From the NCBI RefSeq assembly GCF_947090775.1, contig NZ_OX352321.1, positions 62,001 to 126,000 on the forward strand: 64,000 bases of DNA, given 5' to 3'. Source of the stretch: Pseudarthrobacter sp. MM222 (GTDB lineage: Bacteria; Actinomycetota; Actinomycetes; Actinomycetales; Micrococcaceae). Shown piece after piece: positions 42,206 to 51,093 of this stretch. Positions within the stretch are counted from its first letter, which is position 1, and each line of letters starts with the position of its first letter. Position numbers and translations under genes: made by a program. The notes beneath the pieces were generated by a model that was given only the letters and a program-made list of their open reading frames with translations, did not search any database and had not been told where the DNA came from.

Positions 42206-43364
42206 TCAGTGCGCGTAGACATGGGATCTCCTGTGGTTGGCGGAGGCGGAGGCGGAGGCGGTTGCGTGGGTGTGAGAGGCGGCGGCAGCCTCGGGACGCC
42301 CGGCGAACGGATCGCCCTCGCCCCAGAGCGTGGTGCGGGCGGCCGCGCGGACGGCAGGGATGACCTCGAGCGCAAAGCGTTCCAGGATGTCCAGCTGCTG
42401 CTCGAACGGCTGCGTGGTGGGCAGCGAAATGGACTGCAGGTCGTGACCGTAGAGCTCGTGGTAGCTGAGGATCTTGTCGATGACCTGCTCCGGGCTGCCC
42501 ACGAGGGCCGGTCCTTCGGCGACGGCATGGTGGATGTCCCGGTACGGCGAGTTGTTGCCGGGGACGTTGCGGCCGGCAGTTAGCGCCTCATAAACCGGGC
42601 CGAACTGGCGCTTGGCTTCCTGCGTGGTGTCCGCAATGAACACGCCGCCCGCGCCGGCGCCCGCGCCGAGGTAACGGAGCCGCGGGTCATGGCCGTGGCG
42701 TTCGTATTCCTCGCGGTAGTGCTCGATCAGCACGGCGTAATTCTCCCGCGGCTGGATCGCGTTGGCGGTGAACAGCGGATCGCCCCACTTCGCGGCGAGG
42801 GCCGCCGAGGTCAGGCTCGTGGCGGAGCCATGCCAGACGCGCGGTGAGCCTGCGAACGGGCGGGGCGTCGTGGTGGTGGGCTCGGTCAGGGCGGGACGGA
42901 ACTTCCCGGACCAGGTGACGTCTTCTTCCGTCCAGAGCCGCCGGAGCAGCCCATATTTTTCCGCCAGCAGGTCCCACTGGTCCCTCAGGTCCAGGCCGAA
43001 CAGCGGATACTGCAGCACTTCGTTGCCCTTGCCGATCACGAGTTCCAGCCGGCCCCGGCTGAGCTGGTCTATCGTCGCGTAGTCCTCCGCCACCCGGACC
43101 GGATCCAGCACGGGAAAGCACCGTGACGCCACTCTGCAGCCGGATGCTGGTGGTCACCGCGGCGATGGCTGCCAGCACGGTGGTGGGGGAGGAGGAAATG
43201 AACTCACCGGCATGCCGTTCCCCGACCGAGAAGGCGTCATAACCGAGTTCCTCGGCGCGTTGCGCGGTTTCGATCACCTGGTTGAGCCGATCGGCGGTGG
43301 AAACGATCTCTCCGGTCACCGGGTTCTTCAGATGCGGGATGATGTCCAAAACCTGGAATTTCAT
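42206..43364 (-). pseudogene. LLM-class flavin oxidoreductase, frameshifted
   Basis: The N-terminal 85 residues (from ATG 43364; IETAQRAEELGYDAFSVGER, SIRLQSGVTVLS) and the remaining 300 residues (VLDPVRVAEDYATIDQLSRG to the stop at 42206) are in different frames. They join exactly if one base is removed from the C-run at 43112-43114 (GGG on the plus strand), restoring VTVLSVLDPVRVAEDYA. The total of 1159 bases is one more than a multiple of three. The rest is intact, so this is either a recent homopolymer mutation, a phase-variable run or a sequencing error. The start overlaps the stop of the binding protein (TAATG). Confidence 0.82.
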
Positions 43365-44365
43365 TACTTCGCCCCGAAGTTGGCCTCGGTGACAGTCTTG
43401 GACTCGGGCAGGGCTTCCTCCGAAAGGCCCCAGCGCTCCAGGACCTTGGCGTAGGAACCATCCTTGATCGCGGAGTTCAGCGCGTCCGTGACCGCCGGTG
43501 CCAGCCCGTTGCCCTTGAGTGTGGTGGCGGCCACCAGGGTCTCGGACGGCCAGCCGGCGTTGACCTTGCCGACCACCTTGAGGTCATCGCGGGTGTTTTC
43601 GCGGTACGTCACCGAGGGGTAGGGCGCGATGTTCAGGTCGGTCCGGCCGGAGGAAAGCGCCAGGATCGTGTCCGCGTCGGAGGAGTAGTACTGCAGCACG
43701 GCGGGGGCCTTGCCCTTGGCTTGCAGTTCCTGGTTCCAGGCGAGAAGAATCTTCTCCTGGTTTGTGCCGGAACCCACCGAGATCTTGAGGCCCGAGATGT
43801 CGTCGGAGCCCTTGATGTCATACGTGGAGCTCTTTTTCGCCTCGAAGCCCATGTACGCCGCCCGGTAACTGGAGAAGTCGAACAGTTTCACCCGGGCGGC
43901 GTTGATGCCCACGTTGGAGAACACGGCCTCGAAGTCGCCGGACTGCGTCTTCAGCGGCCAGTTCTCCCAGGACGTGACCTGGATGTCCAGCTCGAGGCCC
44001 AGTTTGTCCGCGACCAGCTGGGCGATATCCAGCTCGACGCCGATCGGGGTCTTGTCATCGCTGGCATGGAAGGACAGGGGGATGGAACCTGCCGTGGTGG
44101 CCACGGTCAGCTTGCCGTCCTTGTTGATCAGTTCCGGGACCTTTGCGGCCAGGGCTGCGTCCTTCTCGGAGCGGATGCGCTGCTGCTCCGGTGAGGTGTT
44201 GTAGACGACTCCGTTGCGCGCCGCCGTCGTAGCCGGCCGGGCGTCGGCCGCAGCGGCCCCGGGGTCGGAGCAGGCACTGAGGGCCAGCGTGCCGAGGAGC
44301 GCGACGGCGGGAAGTGCGGCGAGTCTGCGGCGGCCGGCGGGACGGGGAGTGATGGGAGATGCCAT
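43364..44365 (-). CDS. Family-3 ABC substrate-binding lipoprotein
   Basis: The 333-residue protein has an Arg-rich signal and lipobox LALSAC (Cys about residue 32) and a family-3 fold: LINKDGKLTVATTAGSIPLS, GVELDIAQLVADKLGLELDI, VGSGTNQEKILLAWNQELQA. It is coupled to the ATPase gene (12 bases between the ATPase stop and its start) and to the monooxygenase downstream. By context it binds an organic sulfur or amino-acid compound that the monooxygenases then attack; this is inferred. Confidence 0.9.
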   Translation of the reverse strand: MASPITPRPAGRRRLAALPAVALLGTLALSACSDPGAAAADARPATTAARNGVVYNTSPEQQRIRSEKDAALAAKVPELINKDGKLTVATTAGSIPLSFHASDDKTPIGVELDIAQLVADKLGLELDIQVTSWENWPLKTQSGDFEAVFSNVGINAARVKLFDFSSYRAAYMGFEAKKSSTYDIKGSDDISGLKISVGSGTNQEKILLAWNQELQAKGKAPAVLQYYSSDADTILALSSGRTDLNIAPYPSVTYRENTRDDLKVVGKVNAGWPSETLVAATTLKGNGLAPAVTDALNSAIKDGSYAKVLERWGLSEEALPESKTVTEANFGAK

Positions 44366-44377
44366 TTTGGGTGGTCC

Positions 44378-45271
44378 TTAGATGTTGAAAGCGGGTTCGA
44401 TCACCTTGGAGAAGAAGCTGCGGGTGCGTTCTTCCTGCGGGCGGGTGAAGATGTCCTGCGGGCTGCCCTGTTCCACGATCTGGCCCTGGTCCATGAACAC
44501 CACGGTGTCCGCAACGTCGCGGGCGAAGCCCATCTCGTGCGTGACGATAATCAGGGTGGTCCCGGACGTGGCGAGTTCGCGGATGACGTCGAGGACCTCG
44601 TTGACCAGTTCCGGGTCCAGGGCGGAAGTGGGCTCGTCAAAGAGCAGGATTTTGGGGTCCAGGGCCAGGGCCCGGGCAATCGCCACGCGCTGCTGCTGGC
44701 CGCCGGAGAGCTGGCGCGGGTAGGCGCCCGCCCGGTCTTTCAGGCCCACGCGGTCCAGCAGTTCCAGGCCGCGCTCGCGGGCTTCGGCCTTGGAGAGGCG
44801 CGGTTTGCCGGCGCGCGGCGCGACGACGGGGGCTTCGGTCACGTTTTCCAGCGCGGTCAGGTGCGGGAAGAGGTTGAAGTTCTGGAACACCATGCCGATC
44901 TCGGTGCGCTGTTTCAGGACCTCCTTCTCGCGGAGTTCATGGAGCGTGTTGCCCCGGATCTCGTAGCCCACCAGCGTGCCGTCGATTGCGATGAAGCCGC
45001 CGTCGACTTTTTCCAGGTGGTTGATGGTGCGCAGGAGGGTGGACTTGCCGGACCCGGAGGGCCCCACGATCACGGCCACCCCGCCGGGCTCCACGGTCAG
45101 CGTGATGCCTTTGAGTACTTCTACCGCGCCGAAGGACTTCCGGACCTTGGTGATTTCCACCAGCCCGCGGGTGGACTCGCCCGGGGTAGATCCGGGCGGG
45201 TTGTGGAGGGCGGTGTCGGCGGGAGCACCCTCTTGGAGGGTGTCGGCGGGGGCGGAGGCTGTGGTGCTCAT
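44378..45271 (-). CDS. Amino-acid-type ABC transporter ATPase
   Basis: The 297-residue ATPase has a 35-residue variable N-terminus, then Walker [14 protein letters not shown]-loop [11 protein letters not shown], signature [15 protein letters not shown], Walker [13 protein letters not shown] and H-loop THEM. It belongs to the polar amino acid (GlnQ/TcyC-like) subfamily. Its ATG overlaps the permease stop (ATGA at 45268-45271), so expression is coupled. GAAGGGA lies before the start. Confidence 0.93.
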   Translation of the reverse strand: MSTTASAPADTLQEGAPADTALHNPPGSTPGESTRGLVEITKVRKSFGAVEVLKGITLTVEPGGVAVIVGPSGSGKSTLLRTINHLEKVDGGFIAIDGTLVGYEIRGNTLHELREKEVLKQRTEIGMVFQNFNLFPHLTALENVTEAPVVAPRAGKPRLSKAEARERGLELLDRVGLKDRAGAYPRQLSGGQQQRVAIARALALDPKILLFDEPTSALDPELVNEVLDVIRELATSGTTLIIVTHEMGFARDVADTVVFMDQGQIVEQGSPQDIFTRPQEERTRSFFSKVIEPAFNI

Positions 45272-46350
45272 CGGGTTCCCTTCCCTCGGCTGGTGGCCGG
45301 GGTGGCGTGGGTGGACAGGAACTTCTTGACCTTCTGCAACGGCGTCAGCGGCAGGGTGCGGACCGCGCCCTTGGAGTAGTGCCGCTCGATGTAGTACTGG
45401 AAAACGCTCAGGACCGACGTGATCACGACGTACCAGAGGGTCGCCACGAGCAGCAGCGGCAGGACCTGCTGGGTGCGGTTGTAGATCACCTGGACGGTGT
45501 AGAAGAGTTCGGAGTAGGCCAGCACGTAAACGATCGAGGTGCCCTTGACGAGGCCGATGATTTCGTTGAAGGCTGTGGGCAGGATGGCGCGCATCGCCTG
45601 GGGCAGGACGATCCGGGTGGAGCGCCGCCAGGCCGGGATGCCGAGGGCCGCGGCGGCTTCCAGCTGGCCCTGGTCCACGGAGAGGATGCCTCCACGGATG
45701 ATCTCGGCCGAGTAGGCCGCCTGGTTCAGCGTCAGGCCGAGGACGGCTGCCGCGAACTGGCTGATCAGGGTGGTGGTCTGGACCTCGAAAAAGCGGACAT
45801 CGGTAAAAGGGATGCCGAGGCTGATCTTCTCGTAGAGGTAGCCGAGGTTGTACCAGAGCAGCATCTGCACCAGCAACGGCGTGGAGCGGAAGATCCAGGA
45901 GAACGTCCAGGACACGGACACCAGCAGCGGCGACGCGGAGAGCCGCATGAGCGCCAGGATGAACCCCAGCACAAAGCCCAGGATTCCGGAGATGGCGGTC
46001 AGCTTCAGCGTCTCCAGCAGGCCGTCCACAATTGACTTCGCCGTGAACCACTGCGCCACGACGCCCCATTCCCAGCGCGGGTTGGTGGCGAGGGACCAGG
46101 CGACGGCGGCCACACCGAGGGCGACGACGGCCGTGCCCACCCAGCGCCAAGGATGCCGGGCCGCAACCACCCGATAGTCGGCGTAGTCGGTGGCGGGCCC
46201 GCGGAGACCCGGGCGTGCTCCGCCGGTGCCGTCGGTGCCGTCCGTGCCGCCGACGGTGCTGCTGTCGATGGCCGGCGCAGCACCCGCCCGGGTGTCTGTC
46301 ACCGCAGGTTCGGGTGCGGACTGCGTCGCCGTGGTTGTTATCGGGCTCAT
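45268..46350 (-). CDS. Amino-acid-type ABC transporter permease
   Basis: The 360-residue protein has a 75-residue Gly/Thr-rich cytosolic N-terminus and a HEQRO-type permease domain (about residues 90-340), with the EAA loop EAAAALGIPAWRRSTRIVLP before QAMRAILPTAFNEII. The long N-terminus is unusual for the family, which normally begins close to the first helix. It heads the minus-strand operon permease - ATPase - binding protein - three monooxygenases. GAGG lies before the ATG at 46350. Confidence 0.92.
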   Translation of the reverse strand: MSPITTTATQSAPEPAVTDTRAGAAPAIDSSTVGGTDGTDGTGGARPGLRGPATDYADYRVVAARHPWRWVGTAVVALGVAAVAWSLATNPRWEWGVVAQWFTAKSIVDGLLETLKLTAISGILGFVLGFILALMRLSASPLLVSVSWTFSWIFRSTPLLVQMLLWYNLGYLYEKISLGIPFTDVRFFEVQTTTLISQFAAAVLGLTLNQAAYSAEIIRGGILSVDQGQLEAAAALGIPAWRRSTRIVLPQAMRAILPTAFNEIIGLVKGTSIVYVLAYSELFYTVQVIYNRTQQVLPLLLVATLWYVVITSVLSVFQYYIERHYSKGAVRTLPLTPLQKVKKFLSTHATPATSRGKGTR

Positions 46351-46461
46351 GCGCCACCTCGCTTCCATTCGCTTCGTTTGGGTTGGCTTGGCTGCAAATC
46401 TAGGGGCGCCCCGAAGGCCCAGCAAGGCGGCAGGTTGCATTGGTTCACGCGGCTACACGCG

Positions 46462-46505
46462 GCGTCATGAGGCGGTTTCTTGCGCTTTCTGACGCCTCGT
46501 GACGC
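46462..46505. promoter_or_regulatory. Inverted repeat in the divergent region of the sulfur-type cluster
   Basis: GCGTCATGAGGC (46462-46473) and GCCTCGTGACGC (46494-46505) pair at 11 of 12 positions with a 20-base spacer. They lie between the ABC operon and the FAD/NAD(P)-binding gene and may bind a regulator of both. Confidence 0.45.
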
Positions 46506-46606
46506 GGCGTGAACGGCCATTACCGCAGCGTCGCCCGGCACCGTTTCCGGTGCCTAGCATGAGGGCCCTGAAGCACCTGAATTGGACCTGTCCCGAAAGG
46601 AGTCCC

Positions 46607-48634
46607 ATGCCCGCGAAACTGCCCTCCGTCGTCTTTGTCGGCGGCGGCCCCCGCACCGCCGGCATTCTGGAGCGTCTGGCCGCCAACCGGGCTGAGCTTT
46701 TCAGCGGCGGCCTGGACGTCCACGTCGTCGAGCCCCACACTGCCGGCTCGGGACGGATCTGGCGCTACGAACAGCACCCCGGGCTGATGCTCAACTCGGC
46801 CGCGGCGGACGTCACCATGTTCACCGACGCCTCGGTGCAGTGCGAGGGCCCCGCAGCGGAGGGGCCCGCGCTCGCCGACTGGGCCGCCGGAGTGCTGGAC
46901 GGGTCCATTCCTGACGTTCCGGAGTTCACCGCGGCGCTGCGGGATCAGCTGAAGGAACTCTCCGGCGCCACGTTCCCCACCAGGCAGCTCCAGAGCTGCT
47001 ATCTCGAATGGTTCTTCCGTCGCGCCGTGGCGCAGCTCGCCCCGGATGCCGCCGTCACCGTCCACCGGGACACTGCCGTCGCCGTCGAGCCGGCAACACC
47101 GGCGGGAACCGGAGTGCCGGCACGTGGCGAGGGAGAGGCGGCCTACACCGTGCGGCTGGCCACGGGCGCGTCGTTGCGGGCCGACGTCGTGGTCTCCGCG
47201 CTCGGGCACACGGACTCGTTGCCCGGGGCGGAATCCGCGGCCTGGGCAGAATTCGCCGCCCGCCGCGGGGGATTCCACGCCCCGCCCAGCTACACCACCG
47301 ACGTCGACTACTCCGCGATCCGCGCCGGTCAGGACGTGATCGTCTCCGGCATGGGGCTGGCGTTCGTGGACCTGCTGGTCCTGCTGATGGAAGGCCGGGG
47401 CGGGCGCTTCGAGGACGCTCCGGACGGCGGCCTGCGCTACCTCCCGTCCGGTGCCGAGCCCCGGATCTGGGCGGGCTCGCGGCGGGGCGTGCCCTACCAC
47501 TCGAAGATCTCTTCCGCCCTGCGGGGCGAACCGGCCGGGTCGCCGCGGTTCTTCACCGCCGGGGAGGTTGAGGCGCTCCTGTCCGAACATGGCGAACTCG
47601 ATTTCCGCACCCAGCTCTGGCCGCTGATCGCCAAGGACGCCGGGTACGGCTACTACCGGGAGCTCTTCACGGGCTATCCGGACCGAGTCAGCGCTACCTG
47701 GGACCAGTTCGCCGGGCGTTTCGCCGCGGTGGATTGGTACAGCCCGGAACGCCGCCAGTTGGTTTGTGAGACTGTCCCGGATCCGGGGCTGCACCTGGAC
47801 CTCGAGCACCTGGACCACCCCTTCGGCAGCCGCAGCTTCACCGGCGCGGACGACGTTCAGGAGGCCGTCACCGCCTACATCGAAACGGATCTGCGGTTGC
47901 GCACCAGCCCGGACCATTCCGAAACCCTGGCCCTGTTTACGGCGCTGCTCAAGGTCTACATGGAGCTGGGCCGGCTGGTCCCGCCGGAACGGCTGAACTC
48001 CCGCTCCCAGCAGCACGTCCACGGCTGGTGGCACGGCTTCTTCAGCTTCGTGGATTCCGGCCCGCCGCCGCGCCGCCTGCGGGAGATGCTGGCGCTGCAC
48101 CGGGCCGGCGTCCTGCGCTTCCTTGGCCCCGGGCTGGAAGTGACGGCGGACGAGGCCTCCGGCCTGTTCGTCGCCACCTCGGCTGCCGCCGGCAGCACCC
48201 TAACGGCCACCGCGTTCATCGAGGCCAGGCTGCCCGCACCGTCCGTCGCCGGCTCGACCAACCCGCTCCTGCGCCAGCTGCACCGGGCCGGGATCGGCGC
48301 CGGCCAGGAACTGCTCAGCGCCGATGGCCTGCACGCAACCGGGCGGCTGCTCGTCTCAGAGCACAACGAGCTGCTCAACCCGGTGGGGGAGCGCCAGCCG
48401 CGGCTGTTCGGCGTCGGCCCGGGAACCTCGGGGTGGGGGGCAGGGGCGTTCGCCCGGCCCGGCACCAACGCGGCGCCGTTCCGCGAAAACGACGCCCTGG
48501 CCCGGCGTATCCTGACGATCCTCGCCGGCGATCACTCCGGCCAGCCGGCACCCGAAACATCGTCTGAAACCGCACCCGAAACCACGTCCGAATCCGCGTC
48601 GCCGGCGGCCGCCGGCGGAAAGGCCCGACCATGA
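46607..48634 (+). CDS. FAD/NAD(P)-binding protein (NAD_binding_9 type)
   Basis: The 675-residue protein has a Rossmann start VVFVGGGPRTAGILERLAAN, the FAD-contact region SGRIWRYEQHPGLMLNSAAA and a second dinucleotide segment DVIVSGMGLAFVDLLVLLME. It belongs to the FAD-NAD(P)-binding family (PF13454) that often sits beside ABC uptake systems in sulfur or amino-acid clusters; its reaction is not established. The last 45 residues are a Pro/Glu/Thr/Ser linker. The ATG at 46607 has AAAGGAG upstream; the GNAT gene overlaps its stop (ATGA). Confidence 0.88.
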   Translation: MPAKLPSVVFVGGGPRTAGILERLAANRAELFSGGLDVHVVEPHTAGSGRIWRYEQHPGLMLNSAAADVTMFTDASVQCEGPAAEGPALADWAAGVLDGSIPDVPEFTAALRDQLKELSGATFPTRQLQSCYLEWFFRRAVAQLAPDAAVTVHRDTAVAVEPATPAGTGVPARGEGEAAYTVRLATGASLRADVVVSALGHTDSLPGAESAAWAEFAARRGGFHAPPSYTTDVDYSAIRAGQDVIVSGMGLAFVDLLVLLMEGRGGRFEDAPDGGLRYLPSGAEPRIWAGSRRGVPYHSKISSALRGEPAGSPRFFTAGEVEALLSEHGELDFRTQLWPLIAKDAGYGYYRELFTGYPDRVSATWDQFAGRFAAVDWYSPERRQLVCETVPDPGLHLDLEHLDHPFGSRSFTGADDVQEAVTAYIETDLRLRTSPDHSETLALFTALLKVYMELGRLVPPERLNSRSQQHVHGWWHGFFSFVDSGPPPRRLREMLALHRAGVLRFLGPGLEVTADEASGLFVATSAAAGSTLTATAFIEARLPAPSVAGSTNPLLRQLHRAGIGAGQELLSADGLHATGRLLVSEHNELLNPVGERQPRLFGVGPGTSGWGAGAFARPGTNAAPFRENDALARRILTILAGDHSGQPAPETSSETAPETTSESASPAAAGGKARP

Positions 48635-49182
48635 ACTCTGCAACTGCCCGCGCAGCAGCGCCGTTGCGTCCTGCCGAGCTGACCGTCCTCAACCTGCCGA
48701 TGAGCGATCCCCGCGTGCGGCCGCTCCTGGACGAACTGGCCGTCGAATACGACACCCGGTACGGCAATCTCTTCGGCCGGGGAGCCGCCGCGGAGGAGCT
48801 CAACCGGTACCCGGCCTGCGAATTCGCGGGCCCCGGCGGCGCGTTGCTGATCGTGCAGGAGGGCGGTGAATCCGTGGCCGGCGGCGCGTTCCGCCGGCGA
48901 GATCCGCAGACTGCTGAATTCAAGCGGATCTGGACCCACTCCGGCCACCGCCGCCGCGGACTGGCCCGGTTTGTGCTCGCTGAGCTCGAGGTGCTGGCGG
49001 CCCGGCGCGGCTATCGGGGGATCTACCTGACCACCGGGCCCCGCCAGCCCGAGGCAAAGCACCTGTACCTCAGCTCCGGCTACGAGCCCCAGTTCGACCT
49101 GTCCGCCGATCCGGAAACCATCGGTCCGCTGGCCTTCACCAAGAACTTGCACCAGGATTCCGCAGGAGGCCCCACCGGCTAA
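48631..49182 (+). CDS. GNAT-family N-acetyltransferase of the cluster
   Basis: The 183-residue protein has a GNAT core: AEFKRIWTHSGHRRRGLARF with the acetyl-CoA loop (HRRRGLA), then LAARRGYRGIYLTTGPRQPE and HLYLSSGYEPQFD. It overlaps the preceding gene by four bases and should be co-translated. In the Bacillus ytm and yxe operons a GNAT acetylates the substrate before monooxygenase cleavage, so a similar role is plausible; the substrate is not proven. Confidence 0.88.
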   Translation: MNSATARAAAPLRPAELTVLNLPMSDPRVRPLLDELAVEYDTRYGNLFGRGAAAEELNRYPACEFAGPGGALLIVQEGGESVAGGAFRRRDPQTAEFKRIWTHSGHRRRGLARFVLAELEVLAARRGYRGIYLTTGPRQPEAKHLYLSSGYEPQFDLSADPETIGPLAFTKNLHQDSAGGPTG

Positions 49183-49252
49183 AGTTCAACCCGGAACGGC
49201 ATTTTCAGGACCGCCCCGGTTTCGCGGCGGGGAAGCACCCGGGGAGCAAGCA

Positions 49253-49825
49253 GTGCGGTATGGATCCACACCGACCATCCGAGACGTGGCGGAGGCAGCA
49301 GGGGTGTCCCTGACCACCGTCTCCTACGTGCTCTCGGGCCGGGGCGGCGGGACCACCCGGATCAGCCAGCCCACCCAGGACCGCGTCCACGCCGCAGCCC
49401 GCGAACTCGGCTACGTGCCCAACCGGGCCGCCCGCGGCATGCGCCGCGGGCGGACGGACCTCGTGGCCGTCGCCGTCACAGACCTCGAGGACGACTGGGA
49501 CCGGGAGCTGGCTTCCGCCGCAGCAGGGATCCTCCCCCGGTACGGGTACCAGCCGGTGGTTCTTGTGGGTGACAGCTGGCGGCCGTTCATGCTTTCCGGC
49601 GGGGCCGACGGCGTCATCCTCGGCTCCGTGCCTGCCGACCGGAGCCCCGCCGACCTCGAGACAATGGCCGAACTTGTCACACGGGGCGTGGCCCAGCTGG
49701 TCTTCTCAAACACTTTGGACATCGACGGCGTCGACGTCCTCCCGCCGGAAACTCCTGGTCCGGACGGGGCCGGCCCGCTTTTCGAGCTGGCCGTCGCCAC
49801 CCTGGCCGGGCGGCTGCGCGCCTGA
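49253..49825 (+). CDS. Short LacI-family regulator (half sensor domain)
   Basis: The 190-residue protein has an intact LacI helix-turn-helix (TIRDVAEAAGVSLTTVSYVL), hinge and AxxLGY segment (ARELGYVPNRAARGMRRGRT), but the sensor part stops after about 115 residues, against 270 in full-length members. It may be a truncated gene or a constitutive DNA-binding form. The GTG start has GGGAGC upstream. It lies 70 bases after the GNAT gene in the same direction and is convergent with the BASS transporter. Confidence 0.78.
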   Translation: MRYGSTPTIRDVAEAAGVSLTTVSYVLSGRGGGTTRISQPTQDRVHAAARELGYVPNRAARGMRRGRTDLVAVAVTDLEDDWDRELASAAAGILPRYGYQPVVLVGDSWRPFMLSGGADGVILGSVPADRSPADLETMAELVTRGVAQLVFSNTLDIDGVDVLPPETPGPDGAGPLFELAVATLAGRLRA

Positions 49826-49843
49826 CCGCCGCCTTGCCCTGGC

Positions 49844-50851
49844 TTAGGCGTCGCGCAGCGGGCGCCGCGCCAACCAGGCAGCGACGATCGCGCCGGAGAT
49901 GTTGTGCCAGAGCGAGAATACAGCGGAGGGCAGCGCGGTCAGCGGGCTGAAGTGCGCCGTGGCCAGCGTCGCGGCCAGGCCCGAGTTCTGCATGCCGACC
50001 TCGAACGCCAGCGCCCGGCGGGCCTTGTCGTCCAGGCGGCCCAGCTTGCCGGCCAGGTACCCAAGGCCCAGGCCGAAGCCGTTGTGCAGCACCACCGCGA
50101 GGAACACGATTCCGCCGGCGGCAACGATCTTGCTAGCGCTGCCGGCCACCACGATCGCCACGATCAGCGAGATCACGACGGCGGAGGCCCAGGGCAGGAC
50201 CGGCAGCACCTTGGCGACGAACTTCTTGAGGAACAGGCGGGCCAACAGGCCGACGATTACCGGCAGCAGGACCGTCTTGACGATGTCCAGGACCATTCCC
50301 CCGGCGTCGATCTGCAGGTAGGACCCGGCCAGGAAAAGCACCAGCAGCGGCGTCACCACCGGGGCGATCAGGGTGGACACCGAAGCGACGGCAACGGAGA
50401 GGGCGACGTCGCCCTTGGCCAGGAAGGCCATCACGTTGGAGGCAGTGCCCGAGGGGGCGCAGCCGACCAGGATCAGGCCGACGGCCAGTTCAGGTGACAG
50501 GTTCAGGGCGACGGCGATCAGCCAGCCGGCCCCGGGCATGATGACGTAGTGCGCCACGATGCCGAGGACCACGGCCCAGGGGCGTTTGGCCACGGAGGCG
50601 AAGTCCGGCGGCGTCAGGGTCAGGCCCATGCAGAACATGATGATGCCCAGCAGGTACGGCACGCCGGGGCCCAGCGGCTTGAAGGCGTCCGGCAGCAGGT
50701 AGCCCGCGACTCCGGCCACGACAACCAGCAGCGGGAAAACCGTAACGGCGATCCTGGCGATTTTGGCCTCGGCGGCGTGGGCGGGATTGACCGGGGCCGC
50801 GTCGGCACGGGTCTTCGGGGTGGACTGTGGGGTTTTGGTTGCCTCAAGCAT
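49844..50851 (-). CDS. BASS-family (bile acid:sodium symporter-like) transporter
   Basis: The 335-residue protein has nine to ten helices and BASS features: GIIMFCMGLTLTPPDFASVA, VGLILVGCAPSGTASNVMAF and EVGMQNSGLAATLATAHFSP (the two discontinuous-helix regions that bind sodium and substrate). Bacterial members carry pantoate, keto acids or taurocholate; the substrate is not known here. There is no clear ribosome-binding site at the ATG (50851); a leaderless start is possible. Confidence 0.9.
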   Translation of the reverse strand: MLEATKTPQSTPKTRADAAPVNPAHAAEAKIARIAVTVFPLLVVVAGVAGYLLPDAFKPLGPGVPYLLGIIMFCMGLTLTPPDFASVAKRPWAVVLGIVAHYVIMPGAGWLIAVALNLSPELAVGLILVGCAPSGTASNVMAFLAKGDVALSVAVASVSTLIAPVVTPLLVLFLAGSYLQIDAGGMVLDIVKTVLLPVIVGLLARLFLKKFVAKVLPVLPWASAVVISLIVAIVVAGSASKIVAAGGIVFLAVVLHNGFGLGLGYLAGKLGRLDDKARRALAFEVGMQNSGLAATLATAHFSPLTALPSAVFSLWHNISGAIVAAWLARRPLRDA

Positions 50852-50983
50852 CCAAGCATGGTGGCATTGCGGCCGCAACGGAGCCAGTTCATGACCGATC
50901 GCTGCCGAAATATGTCAGATTTTTGGCCCGTGCCGTCGAAAGGCTCCGCGCGACGGGCCCGGGGTCGTGCGCCACCCCCCGCG

Positions 50984-50989
50984 GTAGAG
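50984..50989 (+). promoter_or_regulatory. -10 box of the SulP gene
   Basis: TAGAGT lies 104 bases upstream of the ATG at 51094. Transcription from about 50996 would give a leader that begins inside the left arm of the 12-base inverted repeat. Confidence 0.4.
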
Positions 50990-51072
50990 TTGAGACGCAG
51001 GCGAGCTGCGGCCACCACGGCCGGTGCCCCTGATTCCGGATGAACCCTTCTGGCGCGGTGCTGCGTCTCAAC
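50989..51072 (+). promoter_or_regulatory. Possible structured leader of the SulP gene
   Basis: GTTGAGACGCAG (50989-51000) and CTGCGTCTCAAC (51061-51072) are exact reverse complements of each other and enclose 60 bases that contain a GGCC/GGCC stem and a CCTGATTCCGG segment. The structure ends 10 bases before the ribosome-binding site GGAG of the gene at 51094. It could be a cis-regulatory RNA or a protein site; I do not match it to a known riboswitch. Confidence 0.45.
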
Positions 51073-51093
51073 CGAGCCTGAACGGAGCCAGCA

